DNA of 64,000 bases from Paenibacillus sp. FSL H8-0332 (GTDB lineage: Bacteria > Bacillota > Bacilli > Paenibacillales > Paenibacillaceae). The stretch covers positions 1,736,001-1,800,000 of the forward strand of contig NZ_CP150145.1 of NCBI RefSeq assembly GCF_037963835.1, written 5' to 3'. The notes beneath the pieces are model-generated. The model made no database searches, had not been told where the DNA came from, and worked only from the letters and a program-made list of their open reading frames with translations. Below, piece by piece: positions 51,583 to 61,564 of this stretch (position 1 is its first letter; each line of letters begins with the position of its first letter). A program made the position numbers and the translations under genes.

Positions 51583-53268
51583 TTATTCACTGATTTCTTC
51601 AATGAGCAGCTTATAGCTGTTGGAACGGGCTTCACCGGAGTACCGGCGTCCGTCGATGGTGAATAGATACAGGGCGGCCGTAGAGCCTTGAAGATCCTTG
51701 CCCATATAATCCGTATTTATTTTGATAAAATAAGTGAGTGTGACGGTCTGCCCCGCTTCCAGCGTTCCTAGAGCAACTGTTCCGCTGTATGGCGTACCGG
51801 GTACAGTGATGGCGCTTATCGTAACGATATCGGGATCAATGACGGTACCCTGCGGTACAATTCGGATCACCGAGACCTCAGCCGGGTAATTCCCGCTGTT
51901 GGACACGTAAATGTTGAATTCCGCGATGCTGCCAGGCTCGACCACCGGCGGCTCTCCCTCAATCTGAATCGAGATGATGGGCGTGAACAGTAAGGTGGTT
52001 ACCGCATTGGAGCGGGAGACCTGCCCTACATTGCGTCCGTCCGGCAGGGAGAATGTATACTGGACCACTCCCTGATTCTGAATGGCCGGCGTCTGGCGGA
52101 TATCGGTGGCACCTGGAATAGATACGAGAAAATCAACCACCCTAACAGCGCCTGCCCGTAAGGTGCCCAGCGGAATTCCGTTCCCGGGGCGGACGCCTCT
52201 CTGGGGAACCCCGTCGATACGGACGCTGTCCCAGACGAACAGTACGCCTGCCGGCACGGCGTCCGTCAGCAGCGCGTTCACCGCCATATTACCGCTATTC
52301 TGTACAGTGAACTCGTACCGCAAGTTGTCACCGGGCGCCGCGCTGTAGACATCAACCTTCAGCCTTACCGATAATCCGGGCTGGATGACCGTAATCTGAA
52401 CCGTGTTGCTTGCGGTGGTATTCCCGCTGTCATTAGCCACATAGGATACCTGGGCCTGCGCCTGTAATACCGAGCCTGGTGGACTCGAGCTCACCCGGAC
52501 ACGGTAGCAGACCTCGGAGGCTGCCCCTCCAGGAAGCGAACCAAGCCCGACACCTGAAGCCGGGTCGGCCTCAGGCTGATAGATCCCGCCTGCGATAACA
52601 CTTCCGGGAAGGAAGGAAGTACCTTCCGGAACGGGAAGCGTAGCAATGACTGCGGTCAGCGGCCGGGTGCCTTCATTCCTGAGCTGTAGGGTATAGGTGA
52701 CGACATCCCCAATGAAGGTAGTAGGTGTGCTGGCAGAGAGCAGTGTGGACAACTGGTAGGACAGAAGGGAGACACTGACAGGATTGGAGCGGATATCCGA
52801 GCTCACCGTTCTCCCTTCCGGAGTGGTGAAGGAATACGTGCCAACCGCTCTGTTGTCCAGGACAAGCGAAGGCGGGAGTGAGACTATAATGACCTGGAAA
52901 GCGATGGTGACCCCTGAATGCGGAACAAGAGTCCCCAACGGGATGCCGGAAGACGGTGTAACCCCCGGAAGGGGCACTCCGTCTCTAAGCACACTGTTGG
53001 CTATGAAGGATACTCCCGGGGGAAGAACGTCAATAATTGTGAGCACTGCCGGTGTATTGCCGCTATTCCTGGCAGTAACGGTATAGACCAGCGTATCTCC
53101 CAGGGAGGCGCTCAAGGGAGCCGCTTGTTTGAGCAGGGATAGAACCGGACCTACAACGGACGTATGGACGGTATTGGAATAGGTAATAGTGTCATTCCCT
53201 TCTGCGGAGCTGTACCGTACCATGGACTGATTGCTTACGACAGGCTGAAGCCGTGAGCCGTCTGTCAT
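51583..53268 (-). CDS. DUF11 repeat protein, C-terminal frame of a split gene
   Basis: The 561-residue frame has no signal peptide and starts inside a DUF11 repeat: its first 40 residues complete the repeat left unfinished at the end of the upstream frame. Four further DUF11-like repeats follow (starting about residues 40, 168, 297 and 432), the last diverged. The ATG overlaps the stop of the larger frame as ATGA, a -1 shift. The gene may be broken by a frameshift, be read by shifting, or be translated by re-initiation. No sortase motif or S-layer domain is seen at the C-terminus. Confidence 0.85.
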   Translation of the reverse strand: MTDGSRLQPVVSNQSMVRYSSAEGNDTITYSNTVHTSVVGPVLSLLKQAAPLSASLGDTLVYTVTARNSGNTPAVLTIIDVLPPGVSFIANSVLRDGVPLPGVTPSSGIPLGTLVPHSGVTIAFQVIIVSLPPSLVLDNRAVGTYSFTTPEGRTVSSDIRSNPVSVSLLSYQLSTLLSASTPTTFIGDVVTYTLQLRNEGTRPLTAVIATLPVPEGTSFLPGSVIAGGIYQPEADPASGVGLGSLPGGAASEVCYRVRVSSSPPGSVLQAQAQVSYVANDSGNTTASNTVQITVIQPGLSVRLKVDVYSAAPGDNLRYEFTVQNSGNMAVNALLTDAVPAGVLFVWDSVRIDGVPQRGVRPGNGIPLGTLRAGAVRVVDFLVSIPGATDIRQTPAIQNQGVVQYTFSLPDGRNVGQVSRSNAVTTLLFTPIISIQIEGEPPVVEPGSIAEFNIYVSNSGNYPAEVSVIRIVPQGTVIDPDIVTISAITVPGTPYSGTVALGTLEAGQTVTLTYFIKINTDYMGKDLQGSTAALYLFTIDGRRYSGEARSNSYKLLIEEISE

Positions 53269-56200
53269 ATGACAATGACCTGAACCTGGAAGGTTACCGT
53301 AGAAGAAGCTCCCGGAGCAATGGTTCCGATCACTACACCGGAGGCCGGGTTCGCACCAGGACGCGGAACACCGTCCACAGTCACACTGCCTGCTACGAAT
53401 TGGCTGCCGGCCGGAATCGGGTCAACCAGCACGACGTTGTTGACAGGAACAATACCGTTGTTCGTCACAACGATGGTATAGGTAATGATGTCGCCGACTA
53501 CGGCATCAATGGCCGGAGTGCTCTTGAGGGCTGTTACATCCGGGGAAGAGACCGGAATGACCAGCGTGTTGGACAGTGCAGAGCCTGAGAGCAGACGGCC
53601 ATCCGGCGGAGAGTAGGTGAAGGTGGCGGAGGCCTGGTTCACGAGCTGCTGCGGCGAAGGCAGGGAAGCTACCGTAACCTGCAGAGTAACGGTCATCGTG
53701 ACAGTGGCGCCAGCTGCTACGGTCCCCAGATTGATACCAGTAGTCGGATCTGCACCCGGAACTGGCTGGCCATTGACCAGTACACTGTTCGGAATGAATA
53801 CGGCTCCCGCCGGGATAGAGTCGGTTAAGGTGACGTCGGCTGCAAGATTGCCTGTATTGGTCACGCTGAGGGAATAAGTGACGGTATCCCCGACCGTTGC
53901 ATTGGCGGTATCTGCACTTTTCAAGATGCCGATAATCGGCTGGAAGACCGGAGTAACCAGCGAATTGGAATAGGAGGCGCCGGAGAATGCACCGGAGGTG
54001 AAGCTCACCGAAGCCTGGTTGCTGAGCGTGGCCGGATTAGGCAGCGTGTTGACAACAATGCTGAAGGTGACCAGGACCGATGCGCCCGGTGCCACGGTGC
54101 CCAGAGCAATACCATTGGCAGGATTCGCCCCCGGCAGCGGAGTGCCGTCAACGACTACGCTGCCGGGGACAAAGGAAGAGCCGGCCGGAATCGGGTCGCT
54201 CAGTACAACATTATTGATCGGCGCTATGCCGCTGTTGGTAACGCTTATGCTGTATGGAACGGTATCTCCCACGACTGCATCGGTTACTGTAGAGCTTTTG
54301 ACAACCAGTACATTGGGCGAGGATACGGTAATCTGATTGATGTTCGAGCTGGCCGACTGGTTGAAGGTCCGTCCGTCCGGCAGTGTGTAAGCAAAGGCGA
54401 TGATCGCCTGGTTGCTGAGCTGCTGGCTGGCAGGAAGTGTATCTATGACAACAGAGAACACGATTTGCAGTGTGGCACCCGCAGCGACCGAGCCCAGCGG
54501 GACACCTGAGGCGGGATCAGCGCCCGGTGCAGGGAAGCCGCCAATCAGCACACTGTTTGGAACCAGCGTTGTACCGGCGGGGATGGTATCGGTCAGAGTG
54601 GCGGTTGCCGCATAGTTACCTGAATTGCTGACATTGACAGTATAAGTAATCGCATCCCCGACCGTTGCATTTACCGAGCTTGAGCTCTTGGCGGCAGCGA
54701 TAATCGGCTGGAAAACCGGAGTGGTCACAATGTTTGAGAAGGCCACGCTGGACAAGGCCCCGGAAGTGAAGCTGACCGAAGATTGATTGTTAAGCACTTC
54801 TGAACCCGGGAGGGATGTAACGGTTACGTTGAATGCTACAGTGACAGAAGCGCCCGGAGCGATACTGCCAATCGTCACCCCGGTAGCTGGCGAAGCTGCC
54901 GGACGGGGAACACCGTCTACCAGCACACTGCCCGGAACAAAGGCGGTACCGGCAGGCAGTGCATCCGTGAACACCACATTGTTAACGGTAGTGATGCCGT
55001 TATTGGTCATCGTTACCGAATACGTAATGGTATCCCCAACATGGGTTGCGGTGGTTGCGGTGGTTTTGACAACCGCCAGGTTGGGGTTCGAGACGGGGAT
55101 GGTCAGGGTGTTGGTGGGCACTGAACCTCCCAGGGTTCTTCCGTCAGGCAAGGTGAAGCTGTAGGCAACGGTTCCCTGATTCACCAGCGTTTGCGGTGAA
55201 GGCAGTGAAGTGATGATTACGGAGAACGATACAGCAACGCTTGCACCCGGGGCGATGGTTCCGGCCGCAATTCCGGCGGCGGGACTCGCCTGTGGCAGAG
55301 GCAGCCCGTTAATCAGCACACTGTTCTCTTCAAAGGTAGTCCCGGCAGGAATATTGTCGGTTAAGGTCAGAATTGCTGCGTAGTTGCCTGAATTGCTGAC
55401 CGTTATCGTGTAGGTTACGGTATCGCCGACTGTTGCATTGGCGGTATTGGCCGTTTTGACCGCAGCGATATTGGGCTGGAAGACAGGCACCGCCACGGGA
55501 TTGGAGAAGGTGGAGCCTGTAAAGACACCGGAGGTATAGGTTACAGTAGCCTGATTATCTATCGAGGTGTCTGCCGGTACCGAAGTTACCGTAACGCTGT
55601 AGGAGACTACGGCGGAAGCGCCGGATGCCAGTGTGCCAATGGCGATCCCTGTTGAAGGATGGGCATTGGGGAACGGCACGCCATTTACAGATACGCTGCC
55701 CGGCACGAAGGCTGCCCCATCCGGTGTTGGATCACTGAGCACTACATTATTCACCGGGTCTATTCCGTTGTTCGTGATGTTAACGGAATAGGCAATGGTA
55801 TCGCCGAGTGCCACTGAGGTGGAAGACGTACTCTTCACGACCGCCAGATTGGGGGCGGAGACAGCGATCGTTACCGTATTGGAGACGGCGCTGCCGCTGA
55901 GCAGCCGGCCGTCAGGCGGTGTGAAAGTATAGGTAGAAGCTGCCTGATTGACAAGCTGCTGCGGTGAAGGCAGGGACAAGATGAAGACCGTGAAGCTGAC
56001 AGACACACTTGCCCCGGGAGCGACGGTTCCGACCGTGATTCCGGTATCCGGTGCAGCCCCTGGCTGAGGAAAACCGCCGACAATGACGCTGTTAGGGTCA
56101 AAGGTAGTACCAGCCGGGATATTGTCGGTTAACGTAACATTGGCGGCAAGGTTACCGGTATTACTGACCACAACGGTATAGATGACCGTATCGCCAACTG

Positions 56201-59200
56201 TGGCGTTCAGGTCACTGGCGCTTTTGACAAGGGAGATTTGCGGCTGTGTGACCGGTGTGGTGGTAACGTTAGACGATGAAGAGCCGGAGAAGACCCCGGA
56301 GGTGAAACTGACGGTGGACTGGTTGTTGACCTGTGAAGGAATCGGCATGGTTATTCTCACCTCGAATGTGACGGCAACGGAGGCTCCAGGCCCCAGGCTG
56401 CCGATTGGGATACCGGCGGACGGAACTGCCAACGGCTGGGAGATGCCGCCGACAATTACGGTTCCGGGAAGGAACGCTGCATTCTCTGGCAAGGGATCGC
56501 TGAGAATGATGCTGCTGACAGAAGTAATGCTGTTATTCGTCAGCACGGATGTGAAGGTAAGAATGTCGCCAGTCACGGCATCAATGGCATCGACGCTTTT
56601 GACAACACTGACATTCGGTGCCGAGACGGGAACTGTAAGTGTGTTCGACACTGCATTAGCGCCAAGCTGACGCCCATCCGGCAGGGAGAAAGTGAAGGAA
56701 GCCGCTGCGGTATTGGGCAACTGCTGGTTCGGGGGAAGTGCAGTAACCGTAACAAGGAAGCTGACAACGACGCTGTCTCCGGGAGCAAGCGGCCCCACCG
56801 GAATGCCGGTTAAGGGGCTGTACCCCGGTAGCGGCGTCCCGCCTATACTTACGCTGTTGGTCTCGAATACCGTCTGCGGCGGCAGGGCATCGGTCAGATT
56901 CAGGAGCGCAGCGATATTGCCGGTGTTGCTGGCCAGAATGGAGAAGGAGAGCAAGCTGCCGACAGAGGCCTGCGCAGGGCTTGAGCTTTTAACAAGTCCG
57001 ATGACTGGAATGAAGACCGGGGTAGACACTGTATTGGACAGGGCTGCTCCGCTGAATGAGCCTGACGTAAAGGACGCGCTGGCCCGGTTGCTCAGTTGAG
57101 GCGGGCTTGGAATAGAGTTCGCATTAACCTGGAAGGCAACGATGCTTGTGGCGCCCGCAGCGAGTGTTCCGAGAGCAATCCCGGCATTTGGATTGGCAGA
57201 GGGCACGGGAGTCCCGTTGACGGTGACGGTTCCCGCAACAAAGGCACTGCCTGCCGGATCCGGATCAGACAGCACTACATTGTTAACCGCTACGCCGCTG
57301 GGGTTGGATACCGAGACCGTGTAGGTGAGATATTCGCCTACAGCCACTGAGGTGAGATTGGCATTTTTGAGAATCGTGATGTTGGGAGCTGAGACTGGAA
57401 TAGTCACCGTATTGGATACACTTCCGCCGGACAGAGAACGTCCGCTGGGCAACTGGTACGTATAGGTGCTGCTGCCCTGGTCCGTCAAGGTTGCCGGTGA
57501 CGGCAGGGACTGGACAGTAGTCAGGAAGGTTACGGTCAAGGCGGCTCCCGGTGCTACGGACCCGAGCGGGATTCCGCTCACCGGAGAATCTGACGGACGG
57601 ACCACGCCGTTCACTGTGACGCTTCCGGCGACGAAGGCAGACCCGGCAGGAATCGTGTCGGTTAAGGTTACCGTTGCAGCGAGATTGCCGGTGTTCTGGA
57701 CCTGTAGCGTGTATTGAACATTCCCTCCAACCGTGGCACTGCCGGGGCTTGCGCTTTTGACGATGCCGATTACCGGCTGATATACAGGAGTCAGGGTGGT
57801 ATTGGACTGCGTAAGGGCATTGAATGCCCCTGAGCTGTACGACACCGATGACTGGTTGGCGAGCTGGCCGCTTCCCGGCACAGAGGTGACACTCACCTGG
57901 AAGGTTACCGTTACGCTGGCCCCCGGGGCAATGGTGCCCACGGATATCCCCGAAGCCGGATCTGCGGCAGGCCGGGCGGTTCCCGCCACCACCACGCTTC
58001 CAGGCACTAGAGTGCTGCCTGTGGGTATCGGATCAGAGAGCACAACGTTCGTGATGGCGACGATTCCGTTATTAGTAACCACAGACGTATACTGCAGGGT
58101 ATCGCCTACGGCGACATCCGGGAAGCTGGCGCTTTTGACAAGGGCAACATTCGGCAGTCTAACCGGTATGGTGAGCGTATTGGAGGCAGCCGTACCGTTC
58201 ACGGTTCGCCCGTCAGGAACCTGAAAGGTATAGGCGGCTGTAGCCTGGTCCACCAGCTGTGGGGGAGAAGGCAGACTGTTCACCAGTACACGGAACTGAA
58301 CGGTAGAGCTTCCTCCCGCCGCGATGGTGCCGATGGCTATCCCGGCGGTGGGATTACCCGCCACAGGCGTGCCGTTTACCGTGAAGCTTCCCGGAATATA
58401 GGAGCTGCCGGCAGGAATGTTATCCGTGAGCGTAGTAGTGGCGCCGATATTGCCGGTGTTGGAGATTTGCAGGGTATATAGAACCTGGTCTCCGACGGTT
58501 GCGTTGGTAGTATTGGCGCTTTTGACAATGCCGAGAACGGGAGAATATACCGGCAGCGATTGTGTATTGGATGGAATGACTCCGCTGACAATCGGGCCTC
58601 CGGCCACACTCTGGAAGGTGAAGGCAGCGTTAGCCGTGTTGGGCACAAATTGCGGATTCGGCAAGGAAGTGACTCTGGCTTGATAAGTAACCGTTATGGA
58701 AGTGCCCAGAGTAAGTGAACCCAACGGGATGCCGGAGGTTATATCATAAGTCGGCCTGGCAACACCGGCTACCACCACGCTTCCTATGACAAAAGTAAGA
58801 CCTGCCGGTAAGATGTCTGACAATACAACACTGGCTGCGCTTGCCGTGCCGGTATTGCTGACTGTTACAGTGTAGGTGACCAGATCACCAACGATGGTAC
58901 CGGCGACATTTGCGCTTTTGGTCAAGGAGATCTTGGGTGCATTGATGTCAATTTGCAGTCCGTTGGCGTTAACAACATACGCATCACCTGAAGTAGTCAA
59001 GGTCAGGAGAGCAGAGGACTGGTTATTGACCAGGCGTGCAGAGACATCCACATTCGTGATATCCCAGCCCTGCCGCCCGCCGACAATGTTGGAGCCCGGA
59101 CTGCCATTGGTCTGGTTGCGGGTACCGAACGTGCCGGTCGTATTCAGATTGCCGGTATCATTGTTAATCTGCGAGGCGAAGAAGTTGCCCGCAAAATTGT

Positions 59201-59975
59201 TCGGCCCGGAGAGGGCGGCTTGAGTGGTGGAGGTAGGGCCGAAAAGCGCCTGGTCGCCCGAGCGGTCGGCATCTCCTTCCTGGGCGCTAAACTGGATACG
59301 TCCGCCTAGCGCGCCGGTAACAGGTGTGGCGAAGCCGGTAATGGTGGTGACCACCGGCGCCGAGGAGGCTTGGACAAGGACAGCACCTGCGCGCAGAGAC
59401 ATGTTGCGGAAGGGCAGCGACGGATTCTGGTAGATGACGGCAAGTGTCCAGCCGGCATGGTTGGCAGTGGAATCACCGGGAATTACGATAGTCCCGACTA
59501 CACCGCCAGTGACATAGGTTCCGGCACCGGAAGCTTGAATGATGCTGGTGACATTGGCGGTACGGACATACGCGAGTGCCCCGCCGCCCAGATTCACCGA
59601 ATTGGCTGTGGCTGAATCAGGGGTTACACTGACCGTGTTCCCGAGCGGTGCAGTGAAGGATACAGGGTTGTTGATTGCCGCAGTGAGATTGACGTTGCCG
59701 TTAACATAAGAACCGCCCCAGATTAACTCGGCATACAGAACCGTGCTTCCGGCAGGGAGTACTAGAATTGCTGCTGAACTGTTGCTCTGATATAGACTGG
59801 TAGTGCCAGCAGGATAAGTGCCGTATACAGAAGCTGTATTGATCGTAGAGAAGCCTCCGATACTGTCCTGTGTACCCGGTACACCGGCAATTTCAGAGCG
59901 GCTTAGTCCAAGCGTGTTGCCTGTGAAAGTGATGGCGCCTGTTGCATTAACCGTAGACCGAACGACTAGAGGAAT
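53265..59975 (-). CDS. Giant DUF11 repeat protein (2236 residues), probable ATT start
   Basis: From about residue 345 to the end it consists of 15 DUF11 repeats of about 125 residues, most alternating between a type ending SNTLTIPV and a type ending SNTVTTPVF. Each contains a VGDTVTYTV, TLTDNIPAG, PGSVVVDGTP, GIALGTIAPGASVTVTF pattern. The first 345 residues form a separate beta-rich domain (AITFTGNTLGLSRSE, VLYAELIWGGSY, NNFAGNFFASQIN). A very strong AAGGAGGTG lies 8 bases before an ATT codon at 59975, followed by PLVVRSTVNATG, which is where I expect this family to start. The frame extends to 60092 but those codons are not protein-like. The stop is inside repeat 15, and the next frame completes it. 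DUF11 proteins are usually cell-surface or spore-surface proteins. Confidence 0.85.
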   Translation of the reverse strand: MPLVVRSTVNATGAITFTGNTLGLSRSEIAGVPGTQDSIGGFSTINTASVYGTYPAGTTSLYQSNSSAAILVLPAGSTVLYAELIWGGSYVNGNVNLTAAINNPVSFTAPLGNTVSVTPDSATANSVNLGGGALAYVRTANVTSIIQASGAGTYVTGGVVGTIVIPGDSTANHAGWTLAVIYQNPSLPFRNMSLRAGAVLVQASSAPVVTTITGFATPVTGALGGRIQFSAQEGDADRSGDQALFGPTSTTQAALSGPNNFAGNFFASQINNDTGNLNTTGTFGTRNQTNGSPGSNIVGGRQGWDITNVDVSARLVNNQSSALLTLTTSGDAYVVNANGLQIDINAPKISLTKSANVAGTIVGDLVTYTVTVSNTGTASAASVVLSDILPAGLTFVIGSVVVAGVARPTYDITSGIPLGSLTLGTSITVTYQARVTSLPNPQFVPNTANAAFTFQSVAGGPIVSGVIPSNTQSLPVYSPVLGIVKSANTTNATVGDQVLYTLQISNTGNIGATTTLTDNIPAGSSYIPGSFTVNGTPVAGNPTAGIAIGTIAAGGSSTVQFRVLVNSLPSPPQLVDQATAAYTFQVPDGRTVNGTAASNTLTIPVRLPNVALVKSASFPDVAVGDTLQYTSVVTNNGIVAITNVVLSDPIPTGSTLVPGSVVVAGTARPAADPASGISVGTIAPGASVTVTFQVSVTSVPGSGQLANQSSVSYSSGAFNALTQSNTTLTPVYQPVIGIVKSASPGSATVGGNVQYTLQVQNTGNLAATVTLTDTIPAGSAFVAGSVTVNGVVRPSDSPVSGIPLGSVAPGAALTVTFLTTVQSLPSPATLTDQGSSTYTYQLPSGRSLSGGSVSNTVTIPVSAPNITILKNANLTSVAVGEYLTYTVSVSNPSGVAVNNVVLSDPDPAGSAFVAGTVTVNGTPVPSANPNAGIALGTLAAGATSIVAFQVNANSIPSPPQLSNRASASFTSGSFSGAALSNTVSTPVFIPVIGLVKSSSPAQASVGSLLSFSILASNTGNIAALLNLTDALPPQTVFETNSVSIGGTPLPGYSPLTGIPVGPLAPGDSVVVSFLVTVTALPPNQQLPNTAAASFTFSLPDGRQLGANAVSNTLTVPVSAPNVSVVKSVDAIDAVTGDILTFTSVLTNNSITSVSSIILSDPLPENAAFLPGTVIVGGISQPLAVPSAGIPIGSLGPGASVAVTFEVRITMPIPSQVNNQSTVSFTSGVFSGSSSSNVTTTPVTQPQISLVKSASDLNATVGDTVIYTVVVSNTGNLAANVTLTDNIPAGTTFDPNSVIVGGFPQPGAAPDTGITVGTVAPGASVSVSFTVFILSLPSPQQLVNQAASTYTFTPPDGRLLSGSAVSNTVTIAVSAPNLAVVKSTSSTSVALGDTIAYSVNITNNGIDPVNNVVLSDPTPDGAAFVPGSVSVNGVPFPNAHPSTGIAIGTLASGASAVVSYSVTVTSVPADTSIDNQATVTYTSGVFTGSTFSNPVAVPVFQPNIAAVKTANTANATVGDTVTYTITVSNSGNYAAILTLTDNIPAGTTFEENSVLINGLPLPQASPAAGIAAGTIAPGASVAVSFSVIITSLPSPQTLVNQGTVAYSFTLPDGRTLGGSVPTNTLTIPVSNPNLAVVKTTATTATHVGDTITYSVTMTNNGITTVNNVVFTDALPAGTAFVPGSVLVDGVPRPAASPATGVTIGSIAPGASVTVAFNVTVTSLPGSEVLNNQSSVSFTSGALSSVAFSNIVTTPVFQPIIAAAKSSSSVNATVGDAITYTVNVSNSGNYAATATLTDTIPAGTTLVPNSVLIGGFPAPGADPASGVPLGSVAAGATLQIVFSVVIDTLPASQQLSNQAIIAFAYTLPDGRTFNQSASSNINQITVSSPNVLVVKSSTVTDAVVGDTVPYSISVTNSGIAPINNVVLSDPIPAGSSFVPGSVVVDGTPLPGANPANGIALGTVAPGASVLVTFSIVVNTLPNPATLSNQASVSFTSGAFSGASYSNSLVTPVFQPIIGILKSADTANATVGDTVTYSLSVTNTGNLAADVTLTDSIPAGAVFIPNSVLVNGQPVPGADPTTGINLGTVAAGATVTMTVTLQVTVASLPSPQQLVNQASATFTYSPPDGRLLSGSALSNTLVIPVSSPDVTALKSTPAIDAVVGDIITYTIVVTNNGIVPVNNVVLVDPIPAGSQFVAGSVTVDGVPRPGANPASGVVIGTIAPGASSTVTFQVQVIVI

Positions 59976-60012
59976 AATTTTCACCTCCTTTTGAATAGAA
60001 GCTCTGACAGCC

Positions 60013-60049
60013 AAAAAAAAGCAGACCGGCTCCTGTGTGGCCGATATGC
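60013..60049 (-). terminator. Possible weak terminator between methyltransferase and DUF11 genes
   Basis: On the minus strand GCC-type CGGC/GCCG (60043-60040 with 60030-60027) and outer GCA/TGC pairs form a symmetrical hairpin followed by eight T residues (60020-60013). The stem is short. Confidence 0.4.
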
Positions 60050-60114
60050 CATCTTGCTTGTGCTGTATTAGGCTATGTTCCGTTTTAGGCAATCTTGTAT
60101 GTCCATTCCGAATT

Positions 60115-60759
60115 TTATAACATATATTTCCTGTTCTGCAGCCGAAGCCGGCGCTCTAGTAGTGCCCGTGGTTCAGGCAGCACCCTTCGGCTCATCGCCT
60201 CCAGTTCTTCATTGGTAATCTCCCGCTTAATGACGGCAAAGTGATACATAATTTCATGAATGACATTGGACTGCAGCATCCTCAGAACCTCCAGCTCCTC
60301 CGTATCATACAGATTGTCGTCAAAGGGATATTGATAGAACAGCTCCATCCGCAGCAGTCTGAAGTCAAACGGTGGCACCGGCGCGGGATAATCCGGGATC
60401 TCCGGGCACAGCGGGCTCTGATAGGGCTGGAAGAAGCGGCCGGTGAAATACCGGGGGGTATATTCATCGAACTTTTGCTTAAACATAGGGTTGGAGGCAT
60501 GCGGGAAGCTATGGGCATAGGGTGCGAGAATACACACAACCGCTTGGTGCGTGCTTATTCTATAAATCTCTGACATCGCTGCAAACAGATCGTTCACATA
60601 AGGCATCATCCGACTGGCCATCACGAATTCGGCCGTATTGTCGGGCAGGGGGATTCCTTCGCAAATATCGCAGACGATATCCACTCCGGGGTACTGTGTA
60701 CGGTCGATTCCCAGATACCCGGATTCTTTGCCCGGGCCGCAGCCGATATCAATTCTCAA
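60115..60759 (-). CDS. Short SAM-dependent methyltransferase
   Basis: The 214-residue protein begins with a methyltransferase motif I, RIDIGCGPGKESGYLGIDR, followed by the VDIVCDICEGIPLPDNTAEFVMASRMMPYVND block typical of class I methyltransferases. The C-terminus (MYHFAVIKREITNEELEAMSRRV) is unusual. I place the start at TTG 60759, with AAGGAG 8 bases upstream; an earlier GTG at 60768 overlaps that site. It precedes the giant DUF11 gene on the same strand, with a weak hairpin between, so the two could be partly co-transcribed. Substrate unknown. Confidence 0.8.
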   Translation of the reverse strand: MRIDIGCGPGKESGYLGIDRTQYPGVDIVCDICEGIPLPDNTAEFVMASRMMPYVNDLFAAMSEIYRISTHQAVVCILAPYAHSFPHASNPMFKQKFDEYTPRYFTGRFFQPYQSPLCPEIPDYPAPVPPFDFRLLRMELFYQYPFDDNLYDTEELEVLRMLQSNVIHEIMYHFAVIKREITNEELEAMSRRVLPEPRALLERRLRLQNRKYML

Positions 60760-60929
60760 GGATACCACTCCTTCAAATGCTGAATAAGGCTCTTCACTAT
60801 TGTATTAGTCCGGCGCTTCTGTGCGTACGGCTGATGCCCAGCCCGTAACGGCAAGTTTACAATACCCGGCTTGCGGGGTAATCCTTAGGTAAGGTAAGCA
60901 GCACGCAACAAACAGAGGAGGTACACATC

Positions 60930-61364
60930 ATGAGACTACAACGTACGGTACCCGCTATGGCAGCAACGGCTCTACTAATGCTCAGCCTAACGGCTTGCGG
61001 CGGGAACAGCCCGGCTGAAGCCCCTGGAGAATCTTCCTCAGCAGCAGCAGGCTCTCCGGGAATCCCTGTACAGACGGCGGCGGTACCTCTCGCCAGTCCG
61101 GTGCTGAAGCCTAGTTCTTCCGCAGCCGCAGAGTCAGAGAAGATTCAGGGCTCAGGCACTTATGTCGGTCAGATGGACACCCATTCCGTAGAGATTATGA
61201 CAGAAGAAGGGCCGACGGCCTTTGAACTCGGTACAGGCACGGCGGATGCGCCGGAGCTGCTTGAGATGGATGATCCCGTGGTATTTACCTATGTGGAAAA
61301 AATAGTCGGAAATGATCCTGTCGTGATTCAGCGGATATTGTCCAGTCTGACCAAAGCGGACTGA
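60930..61364 (+). CDS. Small lipoprotein with Ala/Ser-rich linker
   Basis: The 144 residues carry a signal peptide and lipobox LTACGG (Cys 23), an Ala/Ser/Pro-rich linker to about residue 75 and a folded part of about 65 residues (TYVGQMDTHSVEIMTEEG, then DDPVVFTYVEKIVGNDPVVIQRI). The folded part reads like a small beta-barrel. No specific function can be assigned. ATG with AGAGGAGGT. Confidence 0.75.
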   Translation: MRLQRTVPAMAATALLMLSLTACGGNSPAEAPGESSSAAAGSPGIPVQTAAVPLASPVLKPSSSAAAESEKIQGSGTYVGQMDTHSVEIMTEEGPTAFELGTGTADAPELLEMDDPVVFTYVEKIVGNDPVVIQRILSSLTKAD

Positions 61365-61387
61365 TTAGGCAGTGTGCCCGGAACCAG

Positions 61388-61438
61388 GACTGCAATGGCG
61401 GAATACCCCATGGGTATCCTCCTGTTGCAGTCTTTTTT
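61388..61438 (+). terminator. Terminator after the small lipoprotein gene
   Basis: GACTGCAA (61388-61395) pairs with TTGCAGTC (61425-61432), with an inner GATACCC/GGGTATC-like stem, followed by TTTTTTG. Confidence 0.85.
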
Positions 61439-61564
61439 GCTGTCTTTGAATCCGGTTCCAAAGGTTATTTTTTTGTAACCGGTTTTGAGAGAAACTTTTT
61501 CCGCCCAGCTTGCGTCAAAGAGATAGAAAAATGAGAGATGTTTCCTATCCGGGAGGGTGAGCTT

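Noticed and set aside
53265..60092. CRISPR-like or DNA-level tandem repeat in the DUF11 region
   Set aside because: The regular period of about 375 bases is due to protein repeats; the DNA copies are diverged and no short identical direct repeats with spacers are present.
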